This document shows positions 54,438-64,000 of a stretch of 64,000 nt of DNA, piece by piece; position 1 is the first letter of the stretch; each line of letters opens with the position of its first letter. Below the pieces are notes generated by a model. That model searched no databases. It saw nothing but the letters and a program-made list of their open reading frames with translations, and was not told where the DNA came from. The stretch is taken from positions 29,227,801 to 29,291,800 of the forward strand of contig JAWZYU010000019.1 of NCBI GenBank assembly GCA_038380435.1, written 5' to 3'. Source of the DNA: Ryuthela nishihirai. Lineage: Eukaryota; Arthropoda; Arachnida; Araneae; Heptathelidae. The translations under genes were made by a program, and so were the position numbers.

Positions 54438-55322
54438 AGGTTATTTTTTTACGTTTATGATCGCTATACATATTGTTACGACAGATGAACGTGCTACAAT
54501 AAAATCGTGATTGATATGTCATTGACGCTCGCGTTGTGCCTCATCGTGAGAATTACGTCACTAGCCTTTTGGAACAGACAGACTTAAAAGCAAAAACGGT
54601 GTTTAAAGAGAGAATTGAAAAGTTTTCGGTTTTGGCTGAAAGTGTACATTTGTGTTCCTTTTAGTGAGTTAGTATTAGGTTAATCTAAGTAAGATTATTC
54701 AAGAGATTGGGCAATAAAACGGGAGAGGCAATATGTCAGTCGAGCAAGAGGCTGGCTGGCTTAAATCTCTTCACAGGAAGAGCTCATCGTCTGATGCGTG
54801 GTGATCTTATTGTGTAAAAAGAATTGGTAAGGTTAATCTTGGTAACTATAATTTTATTCACAAAGATAATTGTGTCATTTATTGAATGTTATAAAACGTT
54901 TTCCTTATACTCTGAATAGAGTCTGTAAGAATTGTAATACGACTTTTTGAAGTATAGGTAGATAATGTGAAGTATTATTTTGATGGTTTTGCTTCATACT
55001 TATTAAGATAAGGATTTGTATTAGTTGAATTTATTTTATATATGTGGTTTATACTTTTGTAATAAATTAGTTCATTTATGAATTTTTGTTGCTAAACATT
55101 CTTTTTAACTCACGCTCAAGATTTTCTATTAAAAATTCATAACAGTGTATTTAAGAAGTTACTGACTTTGTATCTGAGTTACTATACGTTTAACTTTGGC
55201 CTAAACGGATTGATATAAGGGCTCCAAAATAAGAAACTGATTGATAATAAATTTTCTCGCAGCTATTAAGGGAAAATTAGAGTCTCAATAAAGTATATCC
55301 AATATAATATAAAGGTACACAT
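54438..55322. other. Spacer, no gene supported
   Basis: Balanced then AT-rich sequence. A TGTTACGA..TCATAACA pair frames 54474-55145 but lacks matching flanks (see rejected items). Confidence 0.4.
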
Positions 55323-55508
55323 TGAGTGGTTAGCACCTTTGGCTACTGATCAAAGGGACCTGGGTTCGAGCCCCGGGTAAGGCATGGATGTTTGTGCTGT
55401 TTTTCTGCTGAGGTCTCAACATCCTCATAGACTATTATGGCGTATAAACTGACAGACTCCTGTCAGACCTATGTGGCAAGCAGCTAATTGAGGGAGTATT
55501 TATTTGTT
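55323..55508 (+). repeat. SINE-T copy
   Basis: TTGAGTGGTTAGCACC, CTACTGATCAAAGG, B box GGGTTCGAGCCCCGGG, body, GCAGCTAATTGAGGGAGTATTTATT tail. Confidence 0.9.
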
Positions 55509-55589
55509 TGTTTTTTTATATTACTTTACACATATTATGGTTCTTTTGAACAATGAGTCATAGTCCAACGCCTCATTTGGAGAAATGGA

Positions 55590-56110
55590 TTGAACCCACT
55601 GATGAATGAACGAGTATATGACTAAGTAAATCTTGGAATGAATGAACGAAAAGATGGTTGGATAGATGGATGAATGATGTATGAGTTGGTGCATGTTTAG
55701 ACATATGAGTGAATGGGTACACGAATAATGAAGAAACAGATGATCAGATGCATGTACACATGGGTTAACAAACAGATGATCGGATGCATGATCAGATGAG
55801 CGAACGAACAGATGATCTGATGCATGGTCAGATGAGCGAACGAACAGATGATCAGATGCACTGACAGATGGGTGAACAAATAGATGATCAGATGAATGGA
55901 CGAATAGTTTATCTTGTTAATGGAAGGATGCTTGGATGAATAGATATATGTATGGACAATCGAGTGATAGATCGAAGAAATAATTTAGTGAAAAAAGGAT
56001 GTATGAATACTTAGACGGATGGTGAGATTGGCTTTTTTTCATGAATGGGCAAATGAACAGAATGTCAAATCCATGGATGAATGAATAAGATGAAAATCGA
56101 TAGTGTGAAC
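55590..56110. repeat. GATG/GAATGAAC-rich degenerate tandem repeat
   Basis: Four-base periodicity of GATG/GAAT type, with a better conserved sub-array of CGAACAGATGATC(A/G)GATGCATG at 55735-55870. Confidence 0.8.
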
Positions 56111-56144
56111 GAACTGATATGTTAATAACAAGTATCCCGGTAGT

Positions 56145-56445
56145 CCTTTCTGAGAATCCCCACTCTGCCCTGGGTCAATAGGGAACACCGATGGGCTTGG
56201 AAAAGCCGCCGTCCGTCGGATGGGACGTTAAGCCTTGGCCCATTATGAGAGAGAGTCATTCTTTGCACGCTAAAAACACGTTATATGGCCTTGACCTGAT
56301 GCTATCATCTGTCACCTAACAGCTGTTCAGGGGGTCCCCTCCCCCGAAACTTCTCTGAGCCTTCGGGATCCTCGCGATCTAGCCATTTAACCCATTGTGT
56401 GCAACAAATTGATGCTCAGAGGTACAACAACCGAACCCAACCTTC
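56145..56445 (+). repeat. SINE-M body without head
   Basis: TTTCTGAGAATCCCCACTCTGCC to GGTACAACAACCGAACCCAACC. The head is missing, but the body is close to consensus (GCCGCCGTCCGTCGGATGG). Confidence 0.9.
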
Positions 56446-58324
56446 CTGATAATACATGGAGGTGTGTGTGTGTGTATATATTAACAATGATATTTAACTT
56501 CTATTCACTACCTCATAATTGTCTCTCTGCCTGACACTGATGAAATAAAAAGTGGTTTTTCATTTTCTCCAGAGGAATATTCAACGATAATCTTTTCTGG
56601 AGACCGGATCGCGATTCCTCTGTGAAAACGTACATGGGCCCATTTGTCTAAGGGACAGTCGAGATGCCGTCGACATTAATTCAGATGGTCTCCTCTCTTT
56701 AAGGTAGTCAAAAGGACACGGACATTAGATAAAGACTTTCTGCATTCAAGGATGTCTTGTTATTACTCTTCTTGTGGATGCAACAAACCCTGAAACAAGG
56801 TCTTTTTCGTCTTATCGTGGAGTCTTTTTGACATTCCGCAGTTAATGTCCCATAATTAACATCTTGCATTAAAGTTTTCGTAGGAGGAACTTAATTTAGA
56901 ACGTTTTGGAATTGGGTCCTGAGTGGGCTACAACACTTGATGTACATTTCAACAATTTTCCATTTCCGTCTTGCCGCCTTTCTCACTATTTTTTTTGTCT
57001 GTCTGGCGGAATCATCAAACTGCTTCTCTCCGATATTTTCAAATCGAAGAGGTCCACATTCCTTTGACCACGTTAAACAAGGGGTCTCCTTGAATTAATG
57101 TCTGTTGCGAATTCGACAATTCAATCACCAATCTCAAAGTTACGAGAATTTTCAAGCACTTCCAACAAAGCCAAGAAGATCTGATTATCTGATTATAATA
57201 TTCGACTGGTTTTACGTAAATTACTTTATGACACCGACAGAACTTGTTTTGGTTCATACATGGTGTAAGTTCGATTTGATTATTTTAATTTATCAAAATG
57301 TTTTCCAGTTGTTTGTATTTGGATCTTAAGCTTGAACACCAGCTGAAGTTATTCTTCTTCTGTGTCATACTTTTAATTTTATTCGAATTCCAAAGACAGT
57401 ATTTGTCGTGTACTACCTGATAAAACATTGCGATTTATAAACGAATCGAAATGGAAAAACATTTCTTAGTTACTGAGAATGCAAACTGTTAAAATATATT
57501 TTAGTTCTTCATGCGAGGAATCTGTTCGAGAAAGAGAAAATATTTTACTGCAGATAGGGGTCCTGAAACAGAATAAAAATTTACATGAAATATGGTACGA
57601 ATTTGTGAATTTTAGATATTATCTGATGTGAAAAAATATAGGTAATAAATTAATTCATCTATTGCTAACAGTAAATATTTAATGGGATTTTTATTAATAT
57701 ACATTTAGAATATAGTGTTATTTTCTTAATAAAAAACGAATTCATATTCAATGGAGATTTAAATGAATGAAATGTGAGTGGATAGATAAATATGAGAATA
57801 ATGAACGATTGTTTTAGATGCATATATATCAGAATGAATGGAAAGTGATATGGTTGAATAAAAATGTCAATCTGTGGCCGAAAAAAACCGGAAAAAGTGC
57901 AGTTCATAAGACTTTATTGCTTTTCCTTATAAAAACGAAAAGTTGAAATTTTTATGCTGTTTATTTGTTTGGGTTTATTATTTGCCAACACCGTAGGTAT
58001 ATATATATATTGTACACCATAGTTATACAAAGATAAGAGAACCAAATATAGAAGTTTTAGTTGTCATATGTATAAATACAAAATAAGAATAAAAAATTAA
58101 ATATTAATATAAAGTTTATTTTCACTTCAAAACTGAATTTGGCTTCGAAGCAGTAAGTGGCAGTATGGAACTGGATCATAGAAATAAGCTGATGAACATT
58201 CGGCTTCAATGACGCTGTAACAAGTTGTATAACGTTATTCAAAGTATTTCATCTTATTAAAACATCATTCACTTTAGTAGAGACAGATTTAAAAATATTA
58301 TTTTAAATTTTCCAATTTTCAGGC
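56446..58324. other. Single-copy-looking sequence, no gene resolved
   Basis: A short GTGTGTGT run lies at about 56463. 56540-57100 is more balanced in base composition, but no frame has splice context. From 57350 it is AT-rich. Confidence 0.45.
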
Positions 58325-58860
58325 GGGCGGATTTAATTGATAAAATGGCCGGATATAACTGTGAAAATTTTAGGCTATAATTGTTAAAATGACCGGATAT
58401 AATTATGAAAAAGCGCAAGATATAATTGTTGAAAGGGCCGGATATAATTGATAAATGGGCTGGATATAATTGATAAATTATAGGCTATAATTGTTAAAAT
58501 GGCCGGATATAATTATTAAAAAAAGCTGGATATAATTGTTAAAATTATAGGCTATAATTGTTAAAATGGCAGGAGATAATTATAAAAAAAGGGCCGGATA
58601 TAATTGTTAAAAGAGTCGGCTACAATTGTTAAAATGGCAGGATATATGTGTTAAAAGGCCGAATATAATTGCTAAAAAATGCCGGATGTAATTTTTAAAG
58701 GGGCAGGTTATAATTATTAAATGAGCTGTATTTGTGTACAATTGTTAAAAGAGTCTGCTATAACTGTTAAAAAAAACCGGATGTAATTTTTAAAAGGGCA
58801 GGATATAATTATTAAAAAGACTGTATATAATTGTTAAATGGGCCGGATATAATTGTTAAT
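58325..58860. repeat. Tandem repeat, about 22-27-bp unit (GCCGGATATAATTGTTAAAA)
   Basis: Roughly twenty imperfect units with variable A runs between them, so the period drifts. Confidence 0.9.
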
Positions 58861-59234
58861 CTACCTCTTTCAAAATACTTAGTTTCTTTAAAAAAATGTC
58901 CTAACCACTTTCTATCCACAGCAACTTCGAACGTGAGGACTCTTAACAGAAATTTCTCTCTGGATGTCCTCACACAGGAATTTCAGCTGTATAACCAGGG
59001 CATTTCTAGTCTTGCAAGAGACCAGACGCACAAATGAAGATCAGATGTTTAAAAATAATCTTAAATTTCTCTTTTCAGAACGAGAAGAAAAGAGATAACT
59101 GATAGCATAGCAAGAGATAATGGAAAAGCATAGAAAACACCTACAAAATGTTACTATGCTTTTCAGCAAGAATGTCAGTGATGCTCTTTTGGGACGAATG
59201 CATTAAGGTTTTCTTACAGTTAAATTTAAAACAG
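58861..59234. other. Spacer, nothing recognised
   Basis: No supported gene; a pyrimidine tract ending in CAG near 59079 leads into a frame that closes after seven codons. Confidence 0.4.
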
Positions 59235-59819
59235 CAATTAAAGACTTGAATGCTATTTGTTGCTAAGCTCTCAGTTATCTCTAGATATGCCCTCAGTTGT
59301 CTCGGCTATCTATTTCTATGCTCTCGGTTATCTGTCGTTATACCCTCAGTTATTATTATTATTATTATTATTATTATTGTTGTTATTATTACAGAGAAGG
59401 CCGGAAGGTGCTATATCAGCACACTGATACCGGAAAAGGAAAAGTACATCGAAATTTGAAACGTTTGAAAAATGGTGATAAGTCAGATTTCTTCAGTCTA
59501 AAAGTAAAAACATCAATACTTGTAAAAGTGACGATCTCGATGGGAACGGAATTCAATACTCTTACAATACGGGACACAAAGGATGTTACTATGCTCTCAT
59601 TTATCTCTTGATTATGCTCCCGTCTATCTGTTGCTATGCCCTAGGTTGCCTGTTGCTATGCCCTAGGTTACCTGTTGCTATGCTCTCAGTTATCTATTGC
59701 TAATGCTATCAGTTATCTCTTGCTATCTCTGTTACTATGTTCTCGGTTATCTCTTGCTATCTCTGTTACTATGTTCCCGGTTATCTCTTGCTATCTCTTG
59801 CTATGCTCTCAGTTATCTC
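59235..59819. repeat. Tandem array, about 20-bp unit (CTCTCAGTTATCTCTTGCTATG), left part
   Basis: Units occur at 59235-59345 and 59590-59819. Between them lie a TTA microsatellite (59349-59392) and about 200 bp of other sequence. The array is cut at 59819 by a hAT element and resumes at 60849. Confidence 0.85.
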
Positions 59820-60848
59820 CAGTAGTGAAAGTAAATTTTATTTCTTACCTGTACGCCTGAAAGCACAGCTATGCGTGGAAAATCATGCACAGTCGGTCAC
59901 TCCCCCGAAGTCGTCTTACAGGGGTAAATAAAGTGGCTTATATGGTGAGGAAAGCACAGTGCCCCAGTATTTTCTATTTCTTCCTATGTTTTCCACCAAC
60001 CTTTGTGGACAATAAAGTTAAAAGAACGTATATTTGTTTTTCTATTATGGTTACTCCAGTAGCGTAATGTAAGGTGATTAATTGATAAAACTAATTTTTA
60101 AAAATCTGTTTTTTAATAATTTTACATTAAAAATTCCGTCACCTTCAAACTCATTACCTAAATTTTGGGAAGCATGTGCCCCATCTCCCTCATTAAACTG
60201 CCTTCCGTTATCCCCAGAAATGTTTAGAATTCTCAATTCAGCAGAATATAAAAAAAATGTATATACTTGGAAACGAAAATTTTAAAACCACAAGTACACG
60301 CTGCTTTGAATGGATTTCAACGTCTAAGTGAGTTCATATCCTTTCTTTGATTTACCACCCCGTTTACCCAGTTCTTCCTACGGTAGTGATTAAGACCGAA
60401 CCCAGACAGCTACAGCGGATGGGAAAGTTCCTTGTCCGTGAACTCTTAATACGACTCCACGAAAGACGGCTTTGATTGGAGTCGCCTTTATCTGTCAAGT
60501 TCTGCTGTCTATACCCGATTTCCTTGTTAATCGTTCAAAGAAAGAAAGCACTAGTTCCAATTTCTAGCAGTCCCCTTGGCACTTCCTGTCGGCAGAAATG
60601 GAATCTCAAGTATCCGGTTTCTAAATAGTTTGGTATTTAAAGGTTTAAATTGTAGTAATGTAATTAAGAACCGACGAGTTTTTTCTAAAAGGATGGTCCG
60701 CTTTAAAAAAAATAAATTCTCGGTTGAAAAAGCATTAAGGTGAAAAGGAAATCGTTAACGGAGCCATTACTGAAAAATGTTTTACCGATACGTCGTACCG
60801 GCAAATAATTTGTTGCCGGTACGGCGTACCGGCCTACTTTCACCACTG
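59820..60848. mobile_element. Non-autonomous hAT element, 1,029 bp, perfect 8-bp TSD
   Basis: Terminal inverted repeats CAGTAGTGAAAGTA (59820-59833) and TACTTTCACCACTG (60835-60848) differ at one base. GTTATCTC is present exactly at 59812-59819 and 60849-60856. An 8-bp duplication and a CAGTG(G)TGAAAG end are hallmarks of the hAT superfamily. The right subterminal region has palindromes built on GTACCGGCAA and CCGGTACGGCGTACCGG. No transposase domain is seen; the interior frames (60082-60285 for example) lack recognisable features. Confidence 0.93.
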
Positions 60849-61030
60849 GTTATCTCCTGCTATGCTCTTGGTTATCTCTTTCTATGCTTTCAGTTATCTT
60901 TTGCTATGCTCTCAATTATCTCTTGCTACACTCTCAGTTATCTTTTGCTATACTCTGTTATATTTTGCAATATTCTCAGTTATCTTTTGTTATACTCTCA
61001 GTTATCTTTCGCTATGCATCAGTTATTTGC
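60849..61030. repeat. Tandem array, about 20-bp unit, right part
   Basis: Continuation of the 59.2-59.8 kb array: GTTATCTCCTGCTATGCTCTT and variants to TTATCTTTCGCTATGCATC. Confidence 0.9.
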
Positions 61031-61524
61031 TGATATCACTCCATTCTCCTCAATATTGATATTCATCGAAGATTCAAAGTGAATTGAAGACTACGCAGAA
61101 ATTTAATAATGTAGATTTCTTTCTCAAAAATAAACTAGTATGCATATATACCTACCCGTATGCAATCGCAGATTTTGCTACTTCTACGTGTATTAACGTT
61201 ATGCAGTAGCTGTGAGGAACAGAGGAAGACATCAGTGGCATGCTCATAAGCTTTCATTAAGGAGGTGGGGGTTAAAATAGTGTTGTTGTAAGTATATACG
61301 GTATGCATATTTTTATTGGTTACCGAGAAAAATTTCACATTTAAAGAAAAAACGAAAACAGTTTTGGATAATAAACACTTTATTTTACCAGGTTGTAGTG
61401 AAAGCAATAATACTTTAAATCTAAAGTATAATTCATAAGAGATCGATTCATAAATTTGATGATGATTGATGATTATATCATTATTAGAATATAATCAAGG
61501 TAACAATATAATCTTATCTTACAG
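61031..61524. other. Probable intron or upstream region of the 61525 exon
   Basis: AT-rich, no repeats recognised. The last bases (ATCTTATCTTACAG) form the acceptor of the next exon. Confidence 0.45.
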
Positions 61525-61609
61525 AAGATGCAGTCCTCAGTCTACAATTGCTACGACAGATTTTCTCTTTTTCTACTTCTGCTAGTCATTTGCACTGATT
61601 GCATATCAG
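61525..61609 (+). CDS. Exon encoding the signal peptide of a secreted or membrane protein
   Basis: A small exon bounded by a strong acceptor (TTATCTTACAG, 61514-61524) and a strong donor (CAG|GTAAGA at 61609/61610). AAG precedes the ATG (61528). The 27 codons start MQSSVYNCYDR, continue with the hydrophobic core FSLFLLLLVI and end CTDCIS, leaving one base of a split codon (phase 1). Basic residue, hydrophobic core, then small polar residues is the standard signal-peptide order, and a phase-1 intron right after the signal peptide is common in genes for extracellular proteins. The 5' UTR would be spliced upstream. No second exon could be identified in the remaining 2.4 kb, so the protein class is unknown. 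Confidence 0.7.
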
Positions 61610-61986
61610 GTAAGATCCGCTATATCCCGCCAAATGTTACACTAGTGCATTGATAACTTTTAACATTTTCCATCGATAATGTACTACAGGAGGCCCCCGT
61701 TGTCAGTTTCCCCGTATATACGGGAGCAAATTATTGAGGAACTCTAGGTTAAAATTCCCTGCACTTGCGAGAATCTCATCAGTAGACCACAAATGAAGCG
61801 AAAATGAAGAAGAAAAGACTAACAATTTAAGAGAAGACTTCAGCAAAAATTGCTGAAGATGCGGATTATTTTAGGAACCACGATCCTCTCTGTGATTGTT
61901 CTGCCAAGGTTGAACGTGAGCTACGAGATGTTGTCGTGCTGCGAAAAAGTTCTATAAGTAAAAATGTTAGTTGGAACCCAAACAAC
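61610..61986. other. Probable intron after the signal-peptide exon
   Basis: Begins GTAAGATCC. No exon or repeat recognised before the SINE-M. Confidence 0.45.
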
Positions 61987-62371
61987 TGGGGCGGGGGTGG
62001 CTCAGTCGGTAGCGCGCCAGGCTCGTAATCTGCAGTTTCCAGGTTCGAGTCCCAGCTGGGTCAGCGTTGAGACTTATCTCTGCAAAACTCCCCGCCCTGC
62101 CCACGGTCAGTTGGGGACACCGATGGGCTTGGAAAGGCCGCCGTCCGTCGGATGGGACGTTAAGCCGTGGCCCCGTGTGCGAGAGAGTCATACCCTGTGC
62201 ACGTTAAAGAATACGCTGGATGGCCTTGACGGGAGGCTACCATCTGTCTCCCAACAGCTGTTCCAGTGGGTCCCCTTCCCCAACCTTCTCTGAGCCTTCA
62301 GGGTCCTTGTGACCTGGCCATTTAGTCCATGGTGTGCAAAAAAGTGCCGCTCAGAGATAAAACAATCCAAA
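61987..62371 (+). repeat. SINE-M, full length, close to consensus
   Basis: GGGGCGGGGGTGGCTCAGTC, GGTAGCGCGCCAGG, CTCGTAATCTGCAG, GGTTCGAGTCCCAGCTGGG, complete body, ending GATAAAACAATCC. Flanking AACCCAAACAACT (left) and AATCCAAATAATT (right) may be a decayed duplication. It would lie in the intron of the signal-peptide gene. Confidence 0.97.
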
Positions 62372-62837
62372 TAATTCTAGACTCGTTATTTTCAAAACAC
62401 ATACCTATGAAGAAGAAATCTGAATCTTAGAAAGGAGGAGGTAATATTTTTATTTCAAGGATCTTCGAGTTTTCAACCGATATCCCGAGAAGGGCATCAG
62501 GAGATGTCACACACACCCTACACACACACTAATGCTTCTGCATCTCCAACCACCGTCTAATTCTCTCACATACATCATCAAACTCCATCCGTCCAAAATC
62601 AAGCCCAACATCTCTCTCTTTGAAGGCAATAAAAATATATATTAAAACAATGACTGATATATTAAAACAGAATGTTCACGACTAATTAACGTTTCTTTGA
62701 AAAAACAAATATTGTACGCACTTACATACACAAAATGCACATAAAAACTCATACAAAATGTAAAATTAGCGTCTTATTTTAAAGACTGATAACTTATCGT
62801 AACCTAATAAGGCAAGGCAATTTCTTAGAAAAAAAAA
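62372..62837. other. Spacer, nothing recognised
   Basis: Short CA-type runs near 62508-62530; no supported exon. Confidence 0.4.
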
Positions 62838-62975
62838 ATGTTCGAGTCCCGGATAAGATAAGGATGTTGTTTGTTCTTGTGTTATCTTTCAGCTGAGCAC
62901 TCGCTTTCCTCAGATACCTTCCCTATTGTTTATTATATAACTAAGTTCCTGTTAGATTTTTATAACAATTGCTTG
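62838..62975 (+). repeat. SINE-T, diverged, 5'-truncated
   Basis: GTTCGAGTCCCGGATAAG, AAGGATGTTGTTTG, TCTTTCAGCTGAG and AAGTTCCTGTTAGA follow the SINE-T order. Confidence 0.65.
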
Positions 62976-63525
62976 ACGATAATTTTTTTTGGAGTGCATA
63001 TGCTTTTCTCCCCTTTTTTTGATTGCCGAATCTAATAGACGAAGGCAAAAGCAAGGGCCGGATCTGGGGGAAGGGGACATGCCTCCCCCTGAGAATGGAA
63101 GTAAGGATAATGGAGAAAAATATCATTAAACTTGTGCACATTTCACGCATTTTGGAAGAAATTTTAAAGACCCAACCGTTTTTATTCTTTTCCGACCACC
63201 GTTATTTTTTCTGCATATTTACTAGTCGATTTCGTTCCATAAAATAACACTTTTATAATCTGAAAACAGTGTGAAAAAGTCTGAAAAATGTAAAATGCCA
63301 GCAATATCCAGATTTCAGATATTCTGAATTTTTATGTTTCACTGTATTAAAAATTGCTCCAGAAAATATTAATTTACAAGTTACCACGAAACACGAAAAG
63401 ACAAAAAAAAATACTTGTATGCTTTCCCAATATAAATAAATATTATTTATATTCGCAATTTTAATATTTTGCATTATCACTGCAATCATTTTAAAATTCA
63501 AAATTTCTTCCGTAAGGCCTTCCCG
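62976..63525. other. AT-rich spacer
   Basis: Frames on both strands lack recognisable features. Confidence 0.45.
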
Positions 63526-63534
63526 TGGCCAATG

Positions 63535-63917
63535 GGTTGGATTGTTTTACCTCTGAGCAGCACTTTTTTGCACACAATGGGTTAAACGGCCAGGTCACAA
63601 GGACCCCTAAAGGCTCAGTGAAGGTTGGGGGAGAAGATCCACTGGACAGCTGTTGAGAGACAGATAATAGCCTTCAGTCAAGGCCATCAGTGTTCTTTAA
63701 GTGCACAGGTTATGACTCTCCCGCACACGTAGCCTCGGCTTAACCTCCCATCCGATGGTCGGTAGCCTTTCCAAGCCCACCGGTGTCCCCTACTGACCGT
63801 GGGCAGGGCGGGGAGTTTTGCGGAGATAAGTTTCAACGCTGACCTAGCTGAGACTCGAACCTGGGAACTGCAGATTACGAGCCTGACTTGCTACCGACTG
63901 AGCCCCCCTGCCCCCAC
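63535..63917 (-). repeat. SINE-M inserted into the start of a SINE-T
   Basis: Full length in reverse, from GGTTGGATTGTTTTACC to the inverted head GCTACCGACTGAGCCCCCC. TGGCC(A/G)ATG flanks it at 63526-63534 and 63918-63926. It shares the GATGGTCGGTAGCC variant with the copy at 11.95 kb. Confidence 0.93.
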
Positions 63918-64000
63918 TGGCCGATGATTAACGTGTTTGGCTACTGATGAAAAGTACTCTGGGCTCCAGCAGCAGGTAAGGCATGAATGTTTGTTTGTCT
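63918..64000 (+). repeat. SINE-T, cut by window edge
   Basis: TGGCCGATGATTAACG (A box), CTACTGATGAAAAG, GTAAGGCATGAATGTTTG. Confidence 0.85.

Noticed and set aside
54474..55145. Possible solo LTR (TGTTACGA..TCATAACA)
   Set aside because: The short imperfect end repeat is the only sign. The 5 bases outside (CATAT and GTGTA) do not match, and no primer-binding site or internal region was seen.
58325..58860. Short repeats with regular spacing as a CRISPR array
   Set aside because: Units are degenerate and directly adjacent without unique spacers, and the genome is clearly eukaryotic.

Overview
The window is a stretch of an AT-rich metazoan nuclear genome, most likely from an arthropod and perhaps an arachnid. 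The evidence for that is indirect: two tRNA-derived SINE families in many copies, several classes of non-LTR retrotransposon, Tc1/mariner- and hAT-type DNA elements, a Penelope-like retroelement with a GIY-YIG domain, and a multicopy zinc-finger family I recognise from arthropod genomes. There are no operons, ribosome-binding sites or prokaryotic genes. Species identity cannot be read from the sequence.

Repeat names used below are mine. SINE-M (about 385 bp) has a head resembling elongator tRNA-Met. SINE-T (about 200 bp) has a Ser/Leu-type tRNA A box and ends in a T/A-rich tail. MITE-P is a near-perfect palindrome whose ends read CAGTCGCTC and which is flanked by TA. SINE-M and SINE-T copies in both orientations occur across nearly the whole window and interrupt each other.

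Layout: 1-16 kb is SINEs, three kinds of palindromic MITE and single-copy AT-rich DNA, with one possible membrane-protein ORF (2.1 kb) and one convincing candidate last coding exon (11.3 kb). 16-26 kb holds two decayed LINEs (CR1/L2-like and RTE-like), several tandem arrays and a TIR element. 26-35 kb holds a SINE cluster, a decayed zinc-finger family copy, a tandem array that appears to derive from a tRNA-like head, a CpG-rich patch with a perfect RFX X-box, and more tandem repeats. 36-46 kb is SINEs, a Tc1 transposase remnant and a LINE inserted into a SINE. 47.1-49.1 kb is a head-to-head inverted pair of Penelope-like 3' ends, each with a 77-nt hammerhead ribozyme motif. 50.8-54.4 kb is a 3.6-kb I-type LINE with target-site duplications. 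55-61 kb is tandem arrays, one of them split by a 1-kb hAT element with a perfect 8-bp duplication. At 61.5 kb is a small exon with clean splice sites that encodes a signal peptide. The end of the window is SINEs.

The strongest signal is the hammerhead pair at 47.28-47.36 and 48.85-48.93 kb. The right copy has the full catalytic core. The left copy is inactivated at core position G5 yet shows a compensatory base-pair change in the outer stem I. The best candidate host genes are the two exons at 11.3 and 61.5 kb; both would belong to genes extending beyond what can be resolved here.
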